Positions 39,164-41,350 of a stretch of 41,350 nucleotides of DNA are shown piece after piece. The position numbers and the translations under genes are program-made. The number at the start of each line of letters is the position of its first letter. Position 1 is the first letter of the stretch. The DNA is taken from positions 1 to 41,350 of the forward strand of contig JAEIOF010000005.1 in assembly GCA_016342445.1 (NCBI GenBank). The letters are read 5' to 3'. Under the pieces are notes generated by a model. It did no database searches, was not told the origin of the DNA, and saw only the letters and a program-made list of their open reading frames with translations. The stretch is from Verrucomicrobiota bacterium (lineage in GTDB: Bacteria; Verrucomicrobiota; Kiritimatiellia; Kiritimatiellales; Tichowtungiaceae).

Positions 39164-40002
39164 ACTGGCTGAACAGCATTGAAATTCCAGGATGGACCGG
39201 CCTGCTCGAGATTCTGATTCTCGCGACGGTTTTTTACTATTTGCTGAAGTTTTTCCAGGGGACGCGCGGCTCCGCCATTCTGACCGGGGTGATCATTCTG
39301 TTTGTGGTGCTGATCGCGGTTACGAAGTTCACCAATCTGCCGGTTCTCAGCTGGCTACTCGAAAAACTGATGGTCTATCTGGTGCTGGCACTGGTTGTGA
39401 TTTTTCAGCCGGAAATCCGCCGCGCGCTTGCGCGGCTCGGGCGGCAGGGTAATTTTATGGCGGGCAAGGCGCGGCGCGCGCTGGCCGACCCGATTGCCGA
39501 TGCGGTGCTGCTGATGGCATCGCGCAAGATCGGCGCGCTGATTGCCATCGAACGCGAAGTGGGAACCAAGGCGATTCAGGACACCGGAACTCCGCTGAAC
39601 AGCGAGGTGACCGCCGAGCTGCTGGCAGCGCTCTTTTTTCCCGGCACGCCGCTGCATGACGGTGGCGTGATTATCAGTGAAGACCGTATCGCGGCCGCCG
39701 GTTGCGTTTTTCCGCTGACGCAGAATGATGATATTGCCCGCAACCTCGGAACCCGGCATCGTGCGGCGATCGGAATGACCGAGGAGACGGATACGGTTGT
39801 GGTTGTGGTTTCGGAAGAGACCGGCGTGATCTCGATTGCCTATAACGGGCGGCTGAAACGCGGATTCGACGCCTCGCATCTGCGCCGTATTCTTTCGACC
39901 TTCCTCGGCCGTGAAACCAGCGGCATCCGGAATGTGACTCGGCAGACACGCTCCCGTCGCGGCCAAATGAATTTTATTTTCGGGGAGGACTTCCATGAGT
40001 AA
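39160..40002 (+). CDS. cdaA: Diadenylate cyclase CdaA
   Basis: Makes cyclic di-AMP from two ATP. 280 residues: three N-terminal membrane helices (GLLEILILATVFYYLLKFF, AILTGVIILFVVLIAVTKF, MVYLVLALVVIFQPEIRRAL), then a DisA_N domain with LHDGGVIISEDRIAAAGCVFPL and LGTRHRAAIGMTEETD. The family triplet DGA is DGG here, while RHR is intact; the catalytic Asp is kept. It overlaps folP upstream and the YbbR gene downstream, the standard operon. Cyclic di-AMP usually controls potassium and cell-wall homeostasis. Confidence 0.94.
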   Translation: MNWLNSIEIPGWTGLLEILILATVFYYLLKFFQGTRGSAILTGVIILFVVLIAVTKFTNLPVLSWLLEKLMVYLVLALVVIFQPEIRRALARLGRQGNFMAGKARRALADPIADAVLLMASRKIGALIAIEREVGTKAIQDTGTPLNSEVTAELLAALFFPGTPLHDGGVIISEDRIAAAGCVFPLTQNDDIARNLGTRHRAAIGMTEETDTVVVVVSEETGVISIAYNGRLKRGFDASHLRRILSTFLGRETSGIRNVTRQTRSRRGQMNFIFGEDFHE

Positions 40003-40975
40003 TCAAACAGGAAGGCGTCTTCGGAACCCGGCGAGGTTGAGTTTGGCCCCGGTGCGGCGTGCGATGACCCGCAACTGGATTCTAAAACTGCTTTGTCTGG
40101 CGCTCGCGTTTGCCGTCTGGCAGGGGATCCGCGAGAACACCAGTTTTGAGGTGGTGCTGGCAGATATTCCATTGGTGGTTAACGCCGGCGCCGGCCATGC
40201 GGTGCTGGATCAATCCAGCGATGTGGTCAGCATCCGGTTCCGCGGTTCGCGCGAGGAAATCAGCTATATCGGACGCGATCAGGTTTCCGTCGGAGTCGAT
40301 GTTTCCGAAAACTCGGGCCAGCTTCGCCAGTCGATCAAGCTCGTTCCGCGCCATGTCAAAACCCCGTCTCGGGCGCACGCCATTCGGTTTTATCCGGCGG
40401 AGCTGACGGTGACGATCGACCGCGAGGTCGAACGGGTTCTCCCGGTCAAGGCGATCTTCGAGGGGGAGCTTCCGGCGGGTATTCAGCTCGAGAAAGCGGT
40501 GTGCGAGCCGGCGTCGGTTCGAGTTCGCGGAGCCGAGCAACGACTGCTCGCCCTCGAGCAGGTTCGCACGGCTCCGATCAGTTTAGATGGCCGCTATAAT
40601 TCGTTCAAAACCCATGTCGCCGTGGCCGCGAATGGACAGCCCTGGACGGCGGATCCGGAGCGGGTGTCGGTACAACTGGAGCTGGTTGAACGGGTGGCGA
40701 CCCGCCGAATTGAAAAAAATGCGGTGCGTCCGTTGCTGGCATCTGACGATACACGCGTGGTGAAAATCCGGCCTGAAAAGGTGGATTTGGTTCTGCGCGG
40801 CAGTCCCCAGCGTCTCGAAAGTTTAAATGATGCAGATGTGTATGCGTATGTGGATTGTACGGAGCTGACGGAATCGGCTGAATATGAAGTGCCCGTCCGC
40901 GTCGATGTGCCGCCGGGTGTGCAGGTGGAAAAAATCGAGCCGCCGGTTGTTCAGGTGGTTGTTAAAAAAATGTGA
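39995..40975 (+). CDS. YbbR-domain protein, CdaA regulator (CdaR-like)
   Basis: 326 residues. One N-terminal membrane helix (WILKLLCLALAFAVWQGI, about residues 28-45) anchors three or so extracytoplasmic YbbR repeats of about 80-90 residues: VVSIRFRGSREEISYIGRDQVSVGVDV, LPAGIQLEKAVCEPASVRVRGAEQRLLAL and VDLVLRGSPQRLESLNDADVYAYVD. In Firmicutes the equivalent CdaR binds and modulates CdaA; the overlap with cdaA supports the same partnership here. The C-terminus ends in VEKIEPPVVQVVVKKM. Confidence 0.9.
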   Translation: MSNQTGRRLRNPARLSLAPVRRAMTRNWILKLLCLALAFAVWQGIRENTSFEVVLADIPLVVNAGAGHAVLDQSSDVVSIRFRGSREEISYIGRDQVSVGVDVSENSGQLRQSIKLVPRHVKTPSRAHAIRFYPAELTVTIDREVERVLPVKAIFEGELPAGIQLEKAVCEPASVRVRGAEQRLLALEQVRTAPISLDGRYNSFKTHVAVAANGQPWTADPERVSVQLELVERVATRRIEKNAVRPLLASDDTRVVKIRPEKVDLVLRGSPQRLESLNDADVYAYVDCTELTESAEYEVPVRVDVPPGVQVEKIEPPVVQVVVKKM

Positions 40976-40983
40976 CATTGATT

Positions 40984-41350
40984 ATGCGAAAACTACTTTT
41001 CTTTTTGATCGGGCTGGGTCTGGCGCTTCCGCTGCTGGCGCAGGACGTTTCGGACGAAGCTTCCGAGATGAAGATCCAGGCTGAAGAGGCGCCGCCGCCT
41101 CCTGCCGGTACGAATGCGCCGGGGGTCGCGGCGACGAATCAGGTTTCGGACGCGCACCTCACCTTTTTGGTGAACACCGGATCTCGATATCATGAAGAGG
41201 GGGAGTATGAAGAGGCTGAACGCGCCTATCTGCGTGCGCTGGAGGCCGCGCCGGGGAACGCCTCCGTTCGTTTTCGGTTGAGCACGCTTTACGTCACGAT
41301 GGGCCGTTACACCGAAGCGGTTCCGATTCTGGAGGAGTTGGTGGAAGAGT
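40984..41350 (+). CDS. Exported TPR-repeat protein (cut by window edge)
   Basis: 122 visible residues. The signal peptide RKLLFFLIGLGLALPLLAQ is probably cleaved after the Ala before QDV. A Pro/Ala linker (EEAPPPPAGTNAPG) precedes TPR units: AHLTFLVNTGSRYHEEGEYEEAERAYLRALEAAPGNASVRFRLSTLYVTMGRYTEAVPILEEL. It starts nine bases after the YbbR stop, so it is probably in the same operon. Function unknown; likely a periplasmic scaffold. Confidence 0.85.
   Translation, partial: MRKLLFFLIGLGLALPLLAQDVSDEASEMKIQAEEAPPPPAGTNAPGVAATNQVSDAHLTFLVNTGSRYHEEGEYEEAERAYLRALEAAPGNASVRFRLSTLYVTMGRYTEAVPILEELVEE

Overview
The window looks like a chromosomal segment of a free-living Gram-negative bacterium. Evidence for an outer membrane comes from a lipid A acyltransferase of the LpxL/HtrB family, the lipoprotein acyltransferase Lnt and a lipocalin lipoprotein. 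High-GC housekeeping genes, a PAS-rich hybrid kinase, a lysine-rich histone H1-like protein and the folP-cdaA-ybbR order would fit a Verrucomicrobiota/Kiritimatiellota-type (PVC) lineage, but I cannot prove the taxonomy from sequence alone.

Layout. 1-5190: secA (cut by the edge), two NtrC-like receiver/AAA+ regulators on the minus strand that lack normal sigma54-contact loops and HTH domains, and an FKBP isomerase between them. 5191-11260: an AT-richer accessory island with an SNase-like nuclease, a small truncated-HTH/Cys-rich protein, a C5 DNA methyltransferase, a GHKL (MORC/MutL-like) ATPase and an HNH endonuclease; the last three form a probable restriction/defence operon. 11261-13245: a lone receiver, tRNA-Arg, a secreted protein, and a tandem winged-helix ArsR-type regulator with two palindromic operators. 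13245-18143: a solitary trpB on the minus strand, azoR, then trpF-trpB-yicC. 18247-22478: hybrid histidine kinase, gmk and a histone-H1-like gene. 22608-27209: an overlapping operon nrdR-unknown-lnt-prfB-trpC. 27264-30873: tRNA-Asp, a small membrane protein, tRNA-Thr, a CDF transporter, mnmA and a TauE-like permease. 30858-36552: lpxL-like gene, dnaE, a lipocalin and a Pmp3-like peptide. 36718-41350: an AlbA_2/Schlafen-type regulator, folP-cdaA-ybbR and a TPR protein cut by the edge.

The standout signal is a dispersed 15-bp interrupted palindrome, TTCCAA-NNN-TTGGAA, usually followed by an A-tract. I count 16 perfect and 12 one-mismatch copies (chance expectation about 0.0025 and 0.09). It lies in intergenic DNA and inside conserved genes (trpF, trpB, trpC, yicC, folP, lnt, prfB, mnmA and others) in all three reading frames, read as FQxLEK, SNxWK or PxxGK. 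Copies often come in pairs, and all ten close pairs are 22, 31-32 or 42 bp apart, that is about 2, 3 or 4 helical turns. This suggests that a DNA-binding protein reads phased sites on one face of the helix and that the sites have been fixed genome-wide at some cost to protein sequence. I do not recognise a described system that matches it.
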